From: Cercis canadensis
Lineage: Eukaryota > Streptophyta > Magnoliopsida > Fabales > Fabaceae
Direction: 5' to 3'
DNA length: 64,000 nt
NCBI GenBank assembly: GCA_003255065.1
Contig: QAOA01006734.1
Span: forward strand, 56,352-120,351
Both the position numbers and the translations under genes were made by a program. Positions within the stretch are counted from its first letter, which is position 1; each line of letters begins with the position of its first letter. The notes beneath the pieces were generated by a model. It saw nothing but the letters and a program-made list of their open reading frames with translations. It did no database searches and had not been told where the DNA came from. This document shows positions 26,111 through 41,642 of the stretch, in pieces.

Positions 26111-27254
26111 ATGACTTTTGGGATTTTATTTTTTCATGTTTTTAATCAGTACAATTGAATCTATTTTTACGTATATCAATCTTGTTCCACGAATAAATTA
26201 TTAAAATGAAACAGTTAATGTCAATCAAAAAGATTAAAATTTATACCCTTAAGACAAACCCACACAATACAATAATAATTCATGAATCTTTCAAAAAAAA
26301 AAATTGAAATTCTAAATTTGAATCTACATTCTTCTATATTTTTAACTCAAAAATCTTCCTAATGATAAAAAATTTGGAGATTCTAAGATACCACCATGTA
26401 ATGAGATACCACCATGATGTGTAAAGCATTGAAGCACCTAAATGGTAGTGGACACATCTTGGCAGTTGGATCCAATTGACAGGCAACCGGAAGGAAGAGT
26501 TAAGTGGAGTTTATAAATCCGTCAATGACTATACTAAAATGTTTTTTTTTTTTTTAGTTATAATTTTATGTTTAAATAAGTTATGGAGACGATATCAATA
26601 CTACTCGATTTTAAACTGTTTGATATATATTAAAAAGTTGTAATTAAGTAATATTAAAGCTCTTAAATTTTATATACAAACTCAAAATTATAATTTTTTT
26701 TTTTAAAAAAAGGAATAGTCTAAATTGAATGAATTATATTTCTTGAAAAATTAAAGTATTTGTTCATTTGTGACTAAAAAAATTAAATATGTCTACCACA
26801 ATCAAGAGCAATTTCAAATATCGTTTTCTTTCCCTTCAATATTTATCTTTTCCTTTTGCCAAGCACGCGCATGGAAAATGATAATCTTTCAACAATAAAT
26901 TTATTAAAAATAAGAGAAAAGTTAAGCATTCCATGAAAGGGAGATTCCCGAGTGATGATCATGTGGGGCTTAATAGTTTCAGACTTTCAAGCTTAGCTTT
27001 TAACTATTTTATTATGTGATCATAGAATGCTCACTTTTCGTAACAGTTCAAAGTGGGTTGCCATAAATTATTTAGAAAATCTAAACAACTTTATTTCTTA
27101 CCAGTGCCTTCAACGGAAGGATTACTCAAATGCATGATTATATAATATAATTCTTTTGAAGACTCCCAACAATAAGAATTAAAATTAAGGAAAAAAATAT
27201 CGAAAATAAATTACATACTTGTCGTGACCTGTTATTGAGAAGCATGGCATTTGG
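26111..27254. other. Spacer between units B and C
   Basis: AT-rich, with no gene seen. Positions 26130-26230 resemble 18779-18880 and 28130-28230, the repeated boundary of the array units. The spacer ends at the solo LTR inserted at 27255. Confidence 0.55.
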
Positions 27255-27548
27255 TATTGAATCTTGGAATGAACAAGATGAACCAGAAAATACAGAGAAC
27301 AGAAAACAATCAGAATGAAAACTGAATTGAAAATGATTACTGTGTATTGAAAAATGGATCACAAGTACAGATATATATAGCCAACTAAAGTGGAGATCAC
27401 AAGCACATATATATATAGCCAACTAAAGTGGCTTACACCAAAAGCTTTCCCTCAAAAGTTAACTAACTAACTAACTTAGTAAACGTTCAACTTGCCAGCT
27501 GTAACCAGCTGTACTAACAACTTGAACCATTCACATGCGTGTCTAATA
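27255..27548 (-). repeat. Solo LTR of the Copia-1 family
   Basis: A 294-bp LTR related to 3046-3311, starting TATTGAATC and ending GTCTAATA on the plus strand. It is flanked by the 5-bp target duplication TTTGG (27250-27254 and 27549-27553). It carries an internal duplication of about 38 bp around ATATATAGCCAACTAAAGTGG. It is a few percent diverged from the LTR at 3046, so it comes from a separate insertion reduced by LTR-LTR recombination. Confidence 0.9.
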
Positions 27549-27639
27549 TTTGGGACCACCAAATAAAGAAGTTAGAGGAAAATCTAACTTCGAGCCAGAG
27601 GACAAGGATGACGGAGCTGGCACCGACTGACTGTCGAGG

Positions 27640-27760
27640 CCTCCACCTCTATTCGAGGAATCGAGGCCCCGGCGCCCACCGCACCACACCCCACCACCCC
27701 CCAACACCCCACACCCCACCCCACACCACACACACACACACCTCTCTCTTTAAGCAAAAC
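27640..27760. repeat. C/A-rich simple repeat
   Basis: A low-complexity run of CACCCC, CCACC and CACACA units with a short CTCTCTCT end. The open frames through it are products of composition only. Confidence 0.8.
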
Positions 27761-28847
27761 AAAAATTACAATTAAAAAACAAAAAATTCACCTAATACTC
27801 AAAAAGGAGGACATAAACATTGATATAATCAGAAAAAGTAGACTCATTTTTTTTATGATTAATATTTCTGAATAACCTTAATTCAAGAATTTAAAAGGGG
27901 TAAAGAAGGCAGGAATTGAATTTTGGAAAGAAGATAAAGGGGAAAACTTTCATTGTTATGGGCTCCACTTAAAAGGGGGAAAGAAGGCAGGAATTGAATT
28001 CATCTAAATGTTCATTGTCTCTATTTAAACCTTTACTGTACTCTCAAATTTTATACAATATATCTTATTCAATCCCAAAACAATCGTTTCATGCATTAGG
28101 ACGTGTCAGTATAATTTATAATTAGTAGGATTTGATTTTCTCATATTTTTAATTCAGTATAATTTAATCTATTTTTATGTATATCAAATTTGTTTCATGA
28201 ACAAATTATTAAAATAAAATAATTTATATACTTAACACAAACACACACAATAACATATTAATTTATAAATCTTTTAAAAAATTCAAGTCTTAAGTTTCTT
28301 TATATTTTTAGCTAAAAACCCTATCTAATGATAAAAACAAATTATAGGCTTAATTTAAACTAATTACGCGGCGATTATTGCTTTCTAAAAGACTAATAAG
28401 TGTGAAACTTTATTTTATCATTATATATATGACCTTAGAACACATTGTCTTCTCTTTATTACTTTTATATTTGTCCAATATTTCTTGTCCTATAATACCC
28501 AGTATTCAGTCTTCCACTAGTTTGTAAAGAAAACATAAGAAAATAAAACCGTGTTAGCTTTTACGTAACCCTTGATGTGGACTCCACTCCATAGTTTTAA
28601 AAAAAATCAAAACCACGTTAACATTTTCTTTACTACCATTGAACAGGAACCTCATCCCTTCTTTTTAAACCATTCCATTGTTGCACTGTTGCGTACCACT
28701 GAGCTCGGATCTGTCTTGCTTTCGTATTTGCCCCACTGGTACAATCTTTCACATCTCTTAAATTGCTTTTTTTGATTAATTCTAGTATTCTTCTTTCTCT
28801 GAAATTTTTTTGCTTTTTGGTTTTTGCCTTGCTTAATTATGTTGGAC
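27761..28847. other. Spacer and 5' leader of TNL-C
   Basis: No gene. From about 27890 it matches unit B (18480 onward), including the segment TTTCATTGTTATGGGCTCC. The last 215 bp is the conserved TNL leader. Confidence 0.55.
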
Positions 28848-29724
28848 ATGGCAAGCTATTTCCTTAGAAACGCTCTTGGGACAAGAATGTGGGAAGTTTA
28901 CCTGAAACGTTCCTGGATTTTCTTGACCATCTGCTCTGTGTTAATGTTACTTCTCATCATATTCACATCCCCCTTGTTGAAGCGTTTGGGACAGACTTCA
29001 GACTTGGCTGTGCTTACTGGGGTTTTGACCCTTTTGCTTGGATTCTTGGGCTACATAGTCTTTCATTGGTGTCCACAAATTTGGCATATAATTTCACCTT
29101 TGAGGCATTTTCTGACCCTTGATTTATCTCACTGTATATATATCTGATTCTAAACTCAAAATCTGGGGTTACTGAATAATAAATACATTTCACTGATGAA
29201 TTTTCATCATGAACGATCCAATTTGTGCTAACTCATATTTTGTTTTTGTTGTTAGTTCAAAGAGAGTGACTGTTCCAAACTCAATTGCTACTTCTTCTGC
29301 TGATGAAGTGGCAGATGATCCTTGTCCTCCTCACACCAATTATGAAGTGTTCATCAGCTTCAGAGGAGAAACGCGAGACAATTTTACGAGTCATCTCTAT
29401 GATGCACTATGCAAGAAAAAGATTAAAACTTTCATAGATAACAGACTCAATGGAGGAGAAGAGATCTCGTCAACACTACTTAAAAATAATAGAAGAGTCG
29501 GAGATTTCTATAATAATTTTCTCTAAAGATTATGCTTCTTCAACATGGTGCTTGGATGAACTTGTAAAAATACTTGAATGTAAAGAGAGATATGAAAGGC
29601 TCGTCATACTTGTTTTCTACAACATAGATCCATCAAATGTACGGAGACAGATTGGGAGTTATGCTGATTCGTTTGTTAAACATAAGAAAAGATTTAGAAA
29701 CGATATGGAGAAAGTGCACAAGTG

Positions 29725-31877
29725 GAAGGCTGCTCTGACACAAGCAGCCAATCTCTCTGGGTTGGATTCAACCAAAATAAGGTAACATCATTTCAGTCTT
29801 TTAGTTTGATTCATCAATCATATGAAGAATTTTATAGTTGGATTCAACCAAAATCTTTGTTTTTTCAATCACTGACATAAAATTCTTTTTCTATTTGAGT
29901 TACCTAATAATAATTCTCTCAAAATTATTTAGTTGTCTTAATTATTGTTACAATCCATAATGAAATAGCAATTGATTTAGTTTTCAAGCCCATGTTTCTC
30001 TATGTTACGTCTTGCAAAATAATACACTGATGTGCATATTTTCTGACTTCTGTTTTCTTTTTTGTTTTTATTCTAAACTTCTGTAGCTTTTGTTTTAAAT
30101 GCGTAACTTATATTATTAATTTATTTTATAAAAATATAAGTTTCTCAAAATGAAAATGTAACTTTCCAAAACACCAAGAAATTACATATTTTATTTTAAA
30201 TAAAACAGTTACTTAAATAGACAAAAAAAAAAATTGTCCTTTTGTAAATAGTTCACTGCATTATAATTTATACTGCAAGACACACTAGCAAAACCCAAGA
30301 AACAATATATTGTTATAAATGGTATTTTTCACTGTTCGGATCACATTCCTCCATAACTATGTTCTTGTAATATTTGGTACCGTTCCTAATAATGTTTCCT
30401 TTAATTCTTTTTTTCCTCAATTCTTTTTTCTTACTCTCTCCCCATTCCCCTTTTACATATGTAATAGGCCAGAACCAAAACTTATTGGGAAAATTGTCAA
30501 AGATGTTTTGAGGAAATTGAAGCGTAACTCCTCATATGATTTAGAAGGACTGGTTGGCATTCATGACCATATTTCAGCAGTTGAATCATTTTTAAACATT
30601 GGATCACACGATGTTAGAATTGTGGGAATATGGGGCATGGGCGGAATAGGTAAGACAACAATTGCCGAGACAATATTTCACAAGCTTCAAGCTCAATTTG
30701 AATCTTGCTCCTTTGTTTTAAGTGTTCAAGAGCAAATATCAAGAATTGGACTAGACCACATACGAGATAAATATCTTCAACAACTCCTAGAGGAAGAAGA
30801 TATTGGTGTGCATAGTTTCAGATCGCTTTTTGTTAAAAAATTACTTCAACAGAAAAAGATTNGAAGGCTGCTCTGACACAAGCAGCCAATCTCTCTGGGT
30901 TGGATTCAACCAAAATAAGGTAACATCATTTCAGTCTTTTAGTTTGATTCATGAATCATATGAAGAATTTTATAGTTGGATTCAACCAAAATCTTTGTTT
31001 TTTCAATCACTGACATAAAATTCTTTTTCTATTTGAGTTACCTAATAATAATTCTCTCAAAATTATTAAGTTGTCTTAATTATTGTTACAATCCATAATG
31101 AAATAGCAATTGATTTAGTTTTCAAGCCCATGTTTCTCTATGTTACGTCTTGCAAAATAATACACTGATGTGCATATTTTCTGACTTCTGTTTTCTTTTT
31201 TGTTTTTATTCTAAACTTATGTAGCTTTTGTTTTAAATGCGTAACTTATATTATTAATTTATTTTATAAAAATATAAGTTTCTCAAAATGAAAATGTAAC
31301 TTTCCAAAACACCAAGAAATTACATATTTTATTTTAAATAAAACAGTTACTTAAATAGACAAAAAAAAAAATTGTCCTTTTGTAAATAGTTCACTGCATT
31401 ATAATTTATACTGCAAGACACACTAGCAAAACCCAAGAAACAATATATTGTTATAAATGGTATTTTTCACTGTTCGGATCACATTCCTCCATAACTATGT
31501 TCTTGTAATATTTGGTACCGTTCCTAATAATGTTTCCTTTAATTCTTTTTTTCCTCAATTCTTTTTTCTTACTCTCTCCCCATTCCCCTTTTACATATGT
31601 AATAGGCCAGAACCAAAACTTATTGGGAAAATTGTCAAAGATGTTTTGAGGAAATTGAAGCGTAACTCCTCATATGATTTAGAAGGACTGGTTGGCATTC
31701 ATGACCATATTTCAGCAGTTGAATCATTTTTAAACATTGGATCACACGATGTTAGAATTGTGGGAATATGGGGCATGGGCGGAATAGGTAAGACAACAAT
31801 TGCCGAGACAATATTTCACAAGCTTCAAGCTCAATTTGAATCTTGCTCCTTTGTTTTAAGTGTTCAAGAGCAAATAT
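29725..31877. repeat. About 1015-bp direct duplication across the n at 30862
   Basis: Positions 30863-31877 repeat 29725-30739 at a constant offset of 1138 with about three substitutions. The copy covers the end of the TIR exon, the whole following intron and the start of the NB-ARC exon. It begins exactly after one n and ends exactly before the next. Overlapping unmerged contigs explain this best; a very recent tandem duplication is the alternative. Confidence 0.85.
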
Positions 31878-31878
31878 N

Positions 31879-31936
31879 TACCCCGAGTTGACTCAGCTGA
31901 GTCATATGTGCCCCAAGTATCCTTTATATCCGAATA
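31879..31936. other. Orphan 58-bp segment inside the TNL-C NB-ARC exon
   Basis: Lies between the n at 31878 and the resumption of NB-ARC coding sequence. It matches nothing else that I can find in the window. It contains the perfect 16-bp palindrome TGACTCAGCTGAGTCA. Origin unknown; it may be a contig end from elsewhere. Confidence 0.6.
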
Positions 31937-34274
31937 ATTCATGACCATATTTCAGCAGTTGAATCATTTTTAAACATTGGATCACAAGATGTTAGAATTG
32001 TGGGAATATGGGGCATGGGCGGAATAGGTAGGACAACAATTGCCGGGACAATATTTCACAAGCTTCAAGCTCAATTTTAATCGTGCTCCTTTGTTTCAAG
32101 TGTTCAAGAGAAAATATCAAGATTAGGACTAGACCACATACGAGATAAATATCTTCAAGAACTCCTAGAGGAAGAAGATGTTGGTGGTGTGCATAGTTTC
32201 AAATCGCTTTTTGTTAAAAAATTACTTCAACAGAAAAAGATTCTTCTAGTTCTTGATGATGTCACCAAGTCGACACAAATTGAGGATTTAATCAGAAACC
32301 GTGATTGGTTTGGGCCAGGAAGTAGAATCATTATAACGACTAGAGACATGGAGGTGCTTAGGACTGCTAATGCCGATGAAATTTATCATGTTAAGGAGAT
32401 GAGCTTCAATTATGCCCTTCACCTCTTCAGTATAAAAGCCTTTAAACAAGACCTGCCAATCAAAGACTACGTGGAGTTGTCGAAAGAGGCAGTGAATTAT
32501 TGTGAAGGCATTCCGTTGGCTCTTAAAGTTTTGGGCCCCTTTCTTTGGGGTCGGACAAAACAAGATTGGGAGAGTGCTTTGAAAGGACTACATAAAGCTC
32601 TTCATATGGAAATTTTTGATGTGCTAAGATTAAGTTTCGATGGACTTCATGATGATCATAAAGAAATATTTCTTGACATAGCACTCTTCCATGAAGGAAA
32701 CCATAAACGTGATGTAAAAGAATTACTAGTTAGCTGTGGTTTCTTCGCAGATATTGGGATAAGTGTTCTTATCGATAGGTCCCTCATTTCTATTCGGCGT
32801 AACCAAGTCGTGATGCATGATTTGATAAAGGCAATGGCTCGAGAAATTGTTCGTCAACCAAATGGCTATAAATCTAGAAAAGGTCGTAGACTATGGGAAC
32901 ATGAGGATATATATCATGTTTTAAAGAAGAACAAGGTAATAATAAATTTATTTTTCATTTCTGTTTTCTTTATATTTATTAAAGTATTAATCACATGAAA
33001 GATTTACCTACTTAAAATACAGCATTTGTCTCTAGGTAACTTCATAAAAGTAGAGTTTTTGCCTCTTGCTAAGTTTCATTTTCCTTCTTAAGTTGCTTTT
33101 TAGTTTGATTTTGTTCTTGACACGTAATTGTATGAATTTAATTTAAGAGAAAAATTATTTAAATTATTAGAATTCAGTTTACATAATTTGAAGGTCATTT
33201 TATTCTTATTGAACTTGTGAATATTACCTTAAGTTGAGCACAAAATCATGCTTAATTTACTAATTTTGAAGTAAAATATGAAAATTTGAGAATTAAGTTT
33301 GCAATTGATTCTATATTATATTTATTTGATAAAAGTTAGGGATTTTAATTTTGTTAACATATATATATACAAGGACAATTAGTATGAAATTTAAATTGAA
33401 TGAAGTAGAAATGAAAAATACTTTCGAGACAAAATTTAACCTTGCTCCAAAATAAAGAGAGTAAAATTGTTAACATATATTTTAACCTGTTTACTCTTAT
33501 AGCAAACACATAATATTTTTATCTTGCGTTTTTTTCTTTCAAATCATATTTATTTAATTTGTATTTCCTTTTTTAAATTGGTAGGGGACTGAAAGAATTC
33601 ATGGTATATCCCTTGACTTGTCTAAAGTCAAAGAAATTAACTTGAAACCTAATGCCTTTGAGAATATGTATGATCTTGAAATACTCAAATTTTATTATCC
33701 TCACGGACTTAGCCATCGAAGTTCTAGATTGTATATTCTTGATGGTCTAGAAAATCTTTCAGACGAGTTAAGGATTTTTCAGTGGGAAGGATATCCTCAT
33801 AGATCTGTGCCATTGAATTTTTGTGCAATGAATATTGTTGAGCTTAAGATGCCTTTTAGTCATGTAGAACAACTTTGGGACAGGAATCAGGTTATTCTAA
33901 ACTATATATATTTAATTTTCTTCTTTGTTTTTCCTTGTTCTTTGATTTGCTTTTTCACTACTCATAAAAAAAATAAAAAAATAAAAGATTTCACATTGTT
34001 TGCCTAATTAATTAATTAACTCTTTCCTCTCTGTAACAGCATCTTCCAAATTTGAAAAGTATTGATCTTCATGGCTGTAAGCACTTTATTGGAATCCTGG
34101 ATCTGTCGATGGTACCAAACATTAGATATGTAGATCTTACTGGTTGTATAAGTTTGTCTCAAGTTTACTCTTCAAGTTCCCTACCCTACCTCTACGATTT
34201 ACTCGTAGAAAATTGTGAAGCACTCAAGACTATACATATTGGTGGCTATAATATTCACCAAAGAAGTTGGAGAC

Positions 34275-34851
34275 TGTTGACCTCACAAGTCCCTGTTCCT
34301 GCTTTGATGATAACAATGATGCCTTCTTATTTTTCACATGTGTTGTTTACCGTTTTGTTTCTAATAATGCAAATACTCTGTGAGAGAGTTTCTTTTTTAA
34401 GGCCAAAACGAAACACTTGGGTTTTTGTTTTTGTATTTCTATGGTATAAATTCATAAAAGTGATCTTTAGTAAGTTAGAGAGAGAAAGTTCATAGTGAGC
34501 TTGAAAAACAGAAACCATGGTTGTTAAGCTTGGAGAAGCTTAGAAAAATAAACTTGAAGTATAGTGGAACCCCATTGACATGGGAGAAGTAAATGTAGGA
34601 ATGTTAAGCCGAACCACTATAAAATCTCTGGTTGATCTTCCTTCTCTTCATCTGGGATATTCTGAATTTAGTTTGAGTTTTTGTTTTGAGTCGTTCATTT
34701 AAGTTTCTTCGTGCATTCAAATTTTGCATTTGTGAAAGAACTAGTTTTTAAGAACTAATTATTAAACAAATCTGTGTTTTGAATCCGTTTTTACAAACGA
34801 TTTTTAACAATTTCTATTCACCCTCTCTAAAAATAGAATCTGCAACTCTCA
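34275..34851 (+). mobile_element. Solo LTR inserted in exon 5 of TNL-C
   Basis: A 577-bp insertion absent from TNL-A and TNL-B. It begins TGTTGACC and ends CTCTCA (TG...CA) and is flanked by the 5-bp target duplication GAGAC (34270-34274 and 34852-34856). A TATA-like ACTATAAAA lies near 34616. These features fit a solo LTR of a Copia-type retrotransposon. The strand is a guess from the TATA-like motif. The inserted family is not Copia-1 or Copia-2. Confidence 0.8.
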
Positions 34852-35695
34852 GAGACTACTTGCGGTCAATGAATTTTTCATTTCGGATGGCTTTATATTC
34901 AGCAAAGTGAGCATGAGGGTATTTAAATCTGACAGCGGCAATACCTATTCTTTCAGGTTCAATATTGTATCAGTCCCAACTACAGTGACTTGTATATCTA
35001 AATCCATGGATACTGACAGTGCAGTGCTGACACTTGTGCATGGAAACTTGAAAACAGTTCTTCCAAATCTTAAACTACTTTGTTTGTTAGATAAGCCATC
35101 ATCACTTGGGACTCTCAGCAAAATTCTTAAAAATATTAGTTACTTTTCAGTATCATCAGATGACGCTCTCAAACCTTCTGTAATGCTGAGTACATGTCCC
35201 GAGTTGGTGGAGACAACAGAAAGTTTATGTTCCCCTTGCATGAAAGGAACAGGAATCAAAGAAGTAGTGTCATCATGGGAGGATTTGATTGGTGCAGATG
35301 ACAACTTAACGGAACATAATATTCCCATTTGCAATTATAGATTATCAAAAATTCCCAACAACATGATCCGTTGGTCATGTTTAACAGAAGTGTCACCACA
35401 AAGAAGTTACATTCTGACCCTGCCTGCCACCATTCATAGTCCTTCACGTTTGAACTCACTCTTGTTATATAATTACACAAGGCGTCAATGTGCAGTGGAG
35501 TTTACATTCTCATTGGATTCAGAGATCCCGGAAAATGTCTCTTTAATAAGTTTCACTCTTGCTGAACAACAACTGAATCTAGATCATATGCTCATTATTT
35601 CTTTCCTAGGTAATGGATGGGATAAGCATTGCGTATGTGGTCATAGTCGTCTTTTTGCGACCCTTCTATTCATATATCTGGAACTGTATGTCTGA

Positions 35696-36665
35696 TGAAG
35701 GTGCGGTACGTAATAATGCGACCCCAAATGACGCTCAAAGACACAAATGGAAACAAAATCCCCTGATCTCCTTCGCATTTTGTAACTCAAGTTGGAGAAA
35801 CTTATCTTCTGGCTAAATTTTGATCAGCTTGCTCAGATTCCATTGAAGATGTAACTGCTCAAAATGAGACTACTCTACAAATTGTTGTGAAAGATAACCA
35901 AATTGCAGCCCTAGAAATATTATATTTTACTTTTTGTGGTTGCCGCGTTGTACATTGTGAGAGCAATCAAATATATAATAGTACCATTTAAGAGTTCTTA
36001 TCTAGTGATCTATAGGATTATGTAATCATTTGTCTCATAAAAGACATGAATAAGTAAAAATATTATAAGAACTTCATTAAAAATCAATTTCTTATAATAT
36101 TTTTTAATTAAAATTTTTAATTTGATCTAATTAAGTGTCTTCCATCAACCGCAATTGTAACACCATGAAATAATTAGAGTACTAAGTATAAATTAATAAG
36201 AGTATGCAAACTTGCAAAGAGTACCATGATGAACTTATACAAGAGATTAGAAGCAGTATTCAAGTTGCAGAATTTACTCATGTGAAGACAAGTCCAGCCA
36301 AACTAATACAAAAGATATTTCTTAGAATTACCAACTTTATACACATTTGATAAAATTTATGAAATAATTAAGAACAAAGAAGTAAAGAATAAAAGAAAAA
36401 CAAAGATACCATAAATTAGAGAGAGAAGAAACACAGATGATACAGAACAAAATAGGATACAATAAACCTTGATATAAACAAAAAAATAAATAAATAAACC
36501 CACTTTTTCACGATTAATATTTCTGAAGAACCTTAATTCAAGAATTTTCTTGTCACAAGTTCAACTAGAGCATTTAAAAACCCAAAATTGCAATCTCAAA
36601 ACATCATCTACCACATTATCTAGATAATATTCAGCAAACGAAGCAAGCCATACAACATGTTAAAA
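35696..36665. other. Spacer between TNL-C and RPL15
   Basis: A tail-to-tail intergenic region holding the 3' ends of both genes. It is conserved with the DNA behind TNL-A up to the RPL15 stop codon. A degraded version of the 15481 small frame lies at 36204-36350. No gene is seen. Confidence 0.55.
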
Positions 36666-39093
<2,428 letters not shown>

Positions 39094-39142
39094 TGAATCA
39101 AGGATGAGCTGCAATGAGCAGTTCTTTGATGGCGGAGAGAAG

Positions 39143-39224
39143 TTAGGGTTTAGGGAGAGCCTCTTAAAATTCTTAACTGCGTCTCATTCTCTATCTGGGT
39201 CAGTGTTTGGGCTTAGTTTGGGCC
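39143..39224 (-). promoter_or_regulatory. Telo-box and site II motifs upstream of RPL15
   Basis: On the minus strand a telo-box core (AAACCCTAA) lies at about 39143-39152, some 50 bp upstream of the ATG. On the plus strand TGGGCT (39208-39213) and TGGGCC (39219-39224) match site II motifs (TGGGCY). This pairing is typical of plant ribosomal protein genes, which it couples to growth and cell proliferation. The motifs are seen directly; their activity is inferred. Confidence 0.65.
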
Positions 39225-41642
39225 TTTATTTGTTCTATCAAATTTTGGAATTCTATTGTCCGAAATAGGCCTCAGCCCACAATTAACAAAAAAAAAAAGA
39301 TACAAGTCCACGTAAATAAGTTGTTCTCAGCATAAAAAAATGTAAAATGTATAAATAATTTATTTAAGTGTTTATATAAGAAGGCCTCATATGAAAAATG
39401 TTTATAAAATCTTTTTTAAATTAATTTATTTAGTATTTAGATACACACTTAAAAAAATACTTTTAAAGGCTAAGTTTTAAAGGAAGAAGATGAAAGGTTG
39501 GGTTTCTATGAAATTTTTTATATTAATAAGGATATAATTATCGCATAAATTTCCAAAACAACTTACCAGTCACGAAGAAAATCAGCTTTCACATTAGACT
39601 TTTTTAAGAAGCCTAAAAAGTTAGCTTCATAAAATAAGCTAAAAATAATTTTTTAAGAGTTAATAAGTTACTTATATAAGCTGATCCAAACATTATTTTT
39701 CTTNATTTTTTAAGAGTTAATAAATTACTTATATAAGCTGATCCAAACATTATTTTTCTTACATAAAAGCAGTATATGTCAAAACATCAACTATTCACAT
39801 TTCTTTTATGTATTTTATACCTCAAAAAATAATGAAAGTCCAAGATATTTAAAAATATCAAATATCTAAATACAATCTTTGTTAATAAAAATATTTTACA
39901 GGTTGAACTTTTGTCATGAACTGATTGAAAATTCTTCAATTCATGGTAACCATTAAGTGATTCAGCACAAAATGATCAACGAACATTACTCAAATGTTCA
40001 AAAATTATTCTATCTGATAAGTCAATTAAGTGTTGGATTCCAACAGAGTTGAGTTTAATTTTAGATGCAGATGGAATTGCCGTAACCTTTGTTAGGTTCT
40101 AGTTTTTCTATTCTTCTCTCCTATTACAAAAAAAAAAAAAAAAATTATGTTGGATTTTGCAATAATTTATTGTTAATGTTTTAGGTGCAACTTACTTAAT
40201 TTTAATGTTTGATGATCTATAAACAAAAATGAAAATGTTTCCTAGCAAGCATTGAAATACATTGACCACATGTAATGGCTTTTTTTTTTTATTGTTTTTA
40301 ATCACATTGAAATACGTTGTTAAAACATGTGCTAACTAATAATATTTTATAAGTATTTAAATGTTGGATATCAATCAAGTCTTTTAAAATAGACGATATT
40401 ATAAGCATATATGATAGAGTTTATGAAAAAATCATGGATTGTCTTATTAATTACATCCCTAAACTTCAATAAACTAGTCATATTGGCACATGCTTTGTAC
40501 ATGTAATCTAATGCTTATATAGGTTTTTCAATTGTCAAAATTTATATATTTACGAACTTACAATAAAACTCATGCAGCCACAATAGCCAAGTTAGATGTG
40601 TCTTGTGAATAGACTTTCATGCTACTTTTGTTTAAAAGATTGAGATAAATGGACGAGCATTTTGTTAATCTTTTCTGCTTATGGGATAAGTATACATTGT
40701 GATCACAATAGTATGTTTTTTTAGAGCTCTGGCTACGACTCTAAATTTAAACACAAAACTCACAAATCCTAAAAATTATCTCAATATCACTTAATCAAAT
40801 GTCGTTTGGTTTGGAATGACATGCTTTATAAGTTTGGGATTGATCCTCTCGGATGAAACTTCAATTATATATCAATACAATTTGATTTTCCTTTTATTTT
40901 TTCCTTTTATTAAGTTATTTATGTAATTAGACATATGCATGACAACTAATTAAAGTTTGACATTTTGCAAAGCAAATTAGAGATATTCCTTAGTATAAAT
41001 GTGAAACTAAGTTAATGGTTTATTTCCAGCCAAAAATTCTTGGAAACTATCTATTGTTGACACTTATTTATAGAAAAAACTACGAAAAATCATAATAGCA
41101 AGCTGCTGCAATTGTCACAATGGGTGTCCTTGGTGTAAGACTTTTGATTCCACTGGCAATTGATGGGATAACAGTTCATGGAGATAATTTAAGTCAATGA
41201 TTTTATTATCATTAATTAATTATTTTTATTTCAACCACATTCATTTTATCATTTCAAACATAAAAATGGAATAGAATTGTCTTTTCATTGTAAACAATAT
41301 TGAACATGGCAGTAAGAAATTAAGAATAATCATTCCTTCCAATTCCTTCTATATATTCTCATTTCCTTTCCATCAAATTTCATTTCAATGAATTAACTCA
41401 ATCAAGTAGGCTAAAATATGATAAATCTATACTATTTTTTACATCTATTTTTATGTTGTTTATATGTCAATATTTTAATTTTAACAGATCCACTAAAATG
41501 TAATAGCTTTCCTACAAGTCCTAAATAAACATATTTGGATAATAGCTCAATGAATCAAGTATTGTTCATTGGAGCGTGCTCTCAAACAAAAGGATGGTCG
41601 CCTCATATTCTTTACTTATAAGTGAACAAAATTTAGTATACT
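39225..41642. other. Intergenic region right of the TNL array
   Basis: AT-rich with no gene seen. A 56-bp stretch at 39648-39703 is repeated at 39705-39760 with one change, on either side of the n at 39704. Around 39590-39760 are ATAAGCT/AGCTTAT-type repeats related in style to the insertion at 16658. Short A and T runs occur near 40125 and 40280. Confidence 0.55.

Larger units (their letters stand above)
28848..35695 (+). pseudogene. TNL-C: broken and probably chimeric TIR-NBS-LRR locus
   Basis: Exon 1 (28848-29083; an in-frame ATG also at 28839) keeps the two-helix frame, but its donor is GC instead of GT. The TIR exon (29256-29781) lacks one codon in the GEDTR motif and has a one-base insertion near 29480. 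The NB-ARC exon starts at 30468, is cut at the n at 30862, restarts at 31606, is cut again at the n at 31878, and continues from 31937 in a visibly different copy. That third piece has a P-loop Lys-to-Arg change and an in-frame TAA near 32075. From 32189 the exon is open to 32935. Exon 4 is 33585-33890. Exon 5 (34040-35695) is interrupted by a solo LTR. The pieces probably come from two paralogues joined in assembly. No functional product is expected from the sequence as given. Confidence 0.8.

Noticed and set aside
27255-27548. Possible microsatellite-driven gene promoter with ATATATATAG
   Set aside because: The segment is fully explained as a solo LTR with a target duplication.
27539-27775. 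Proline/histidine-rich frame on plus and glycine-rich frame on minus
   Set aside because: Product of a CA/CCCA simple repeat, overlapping a solo LTR end.
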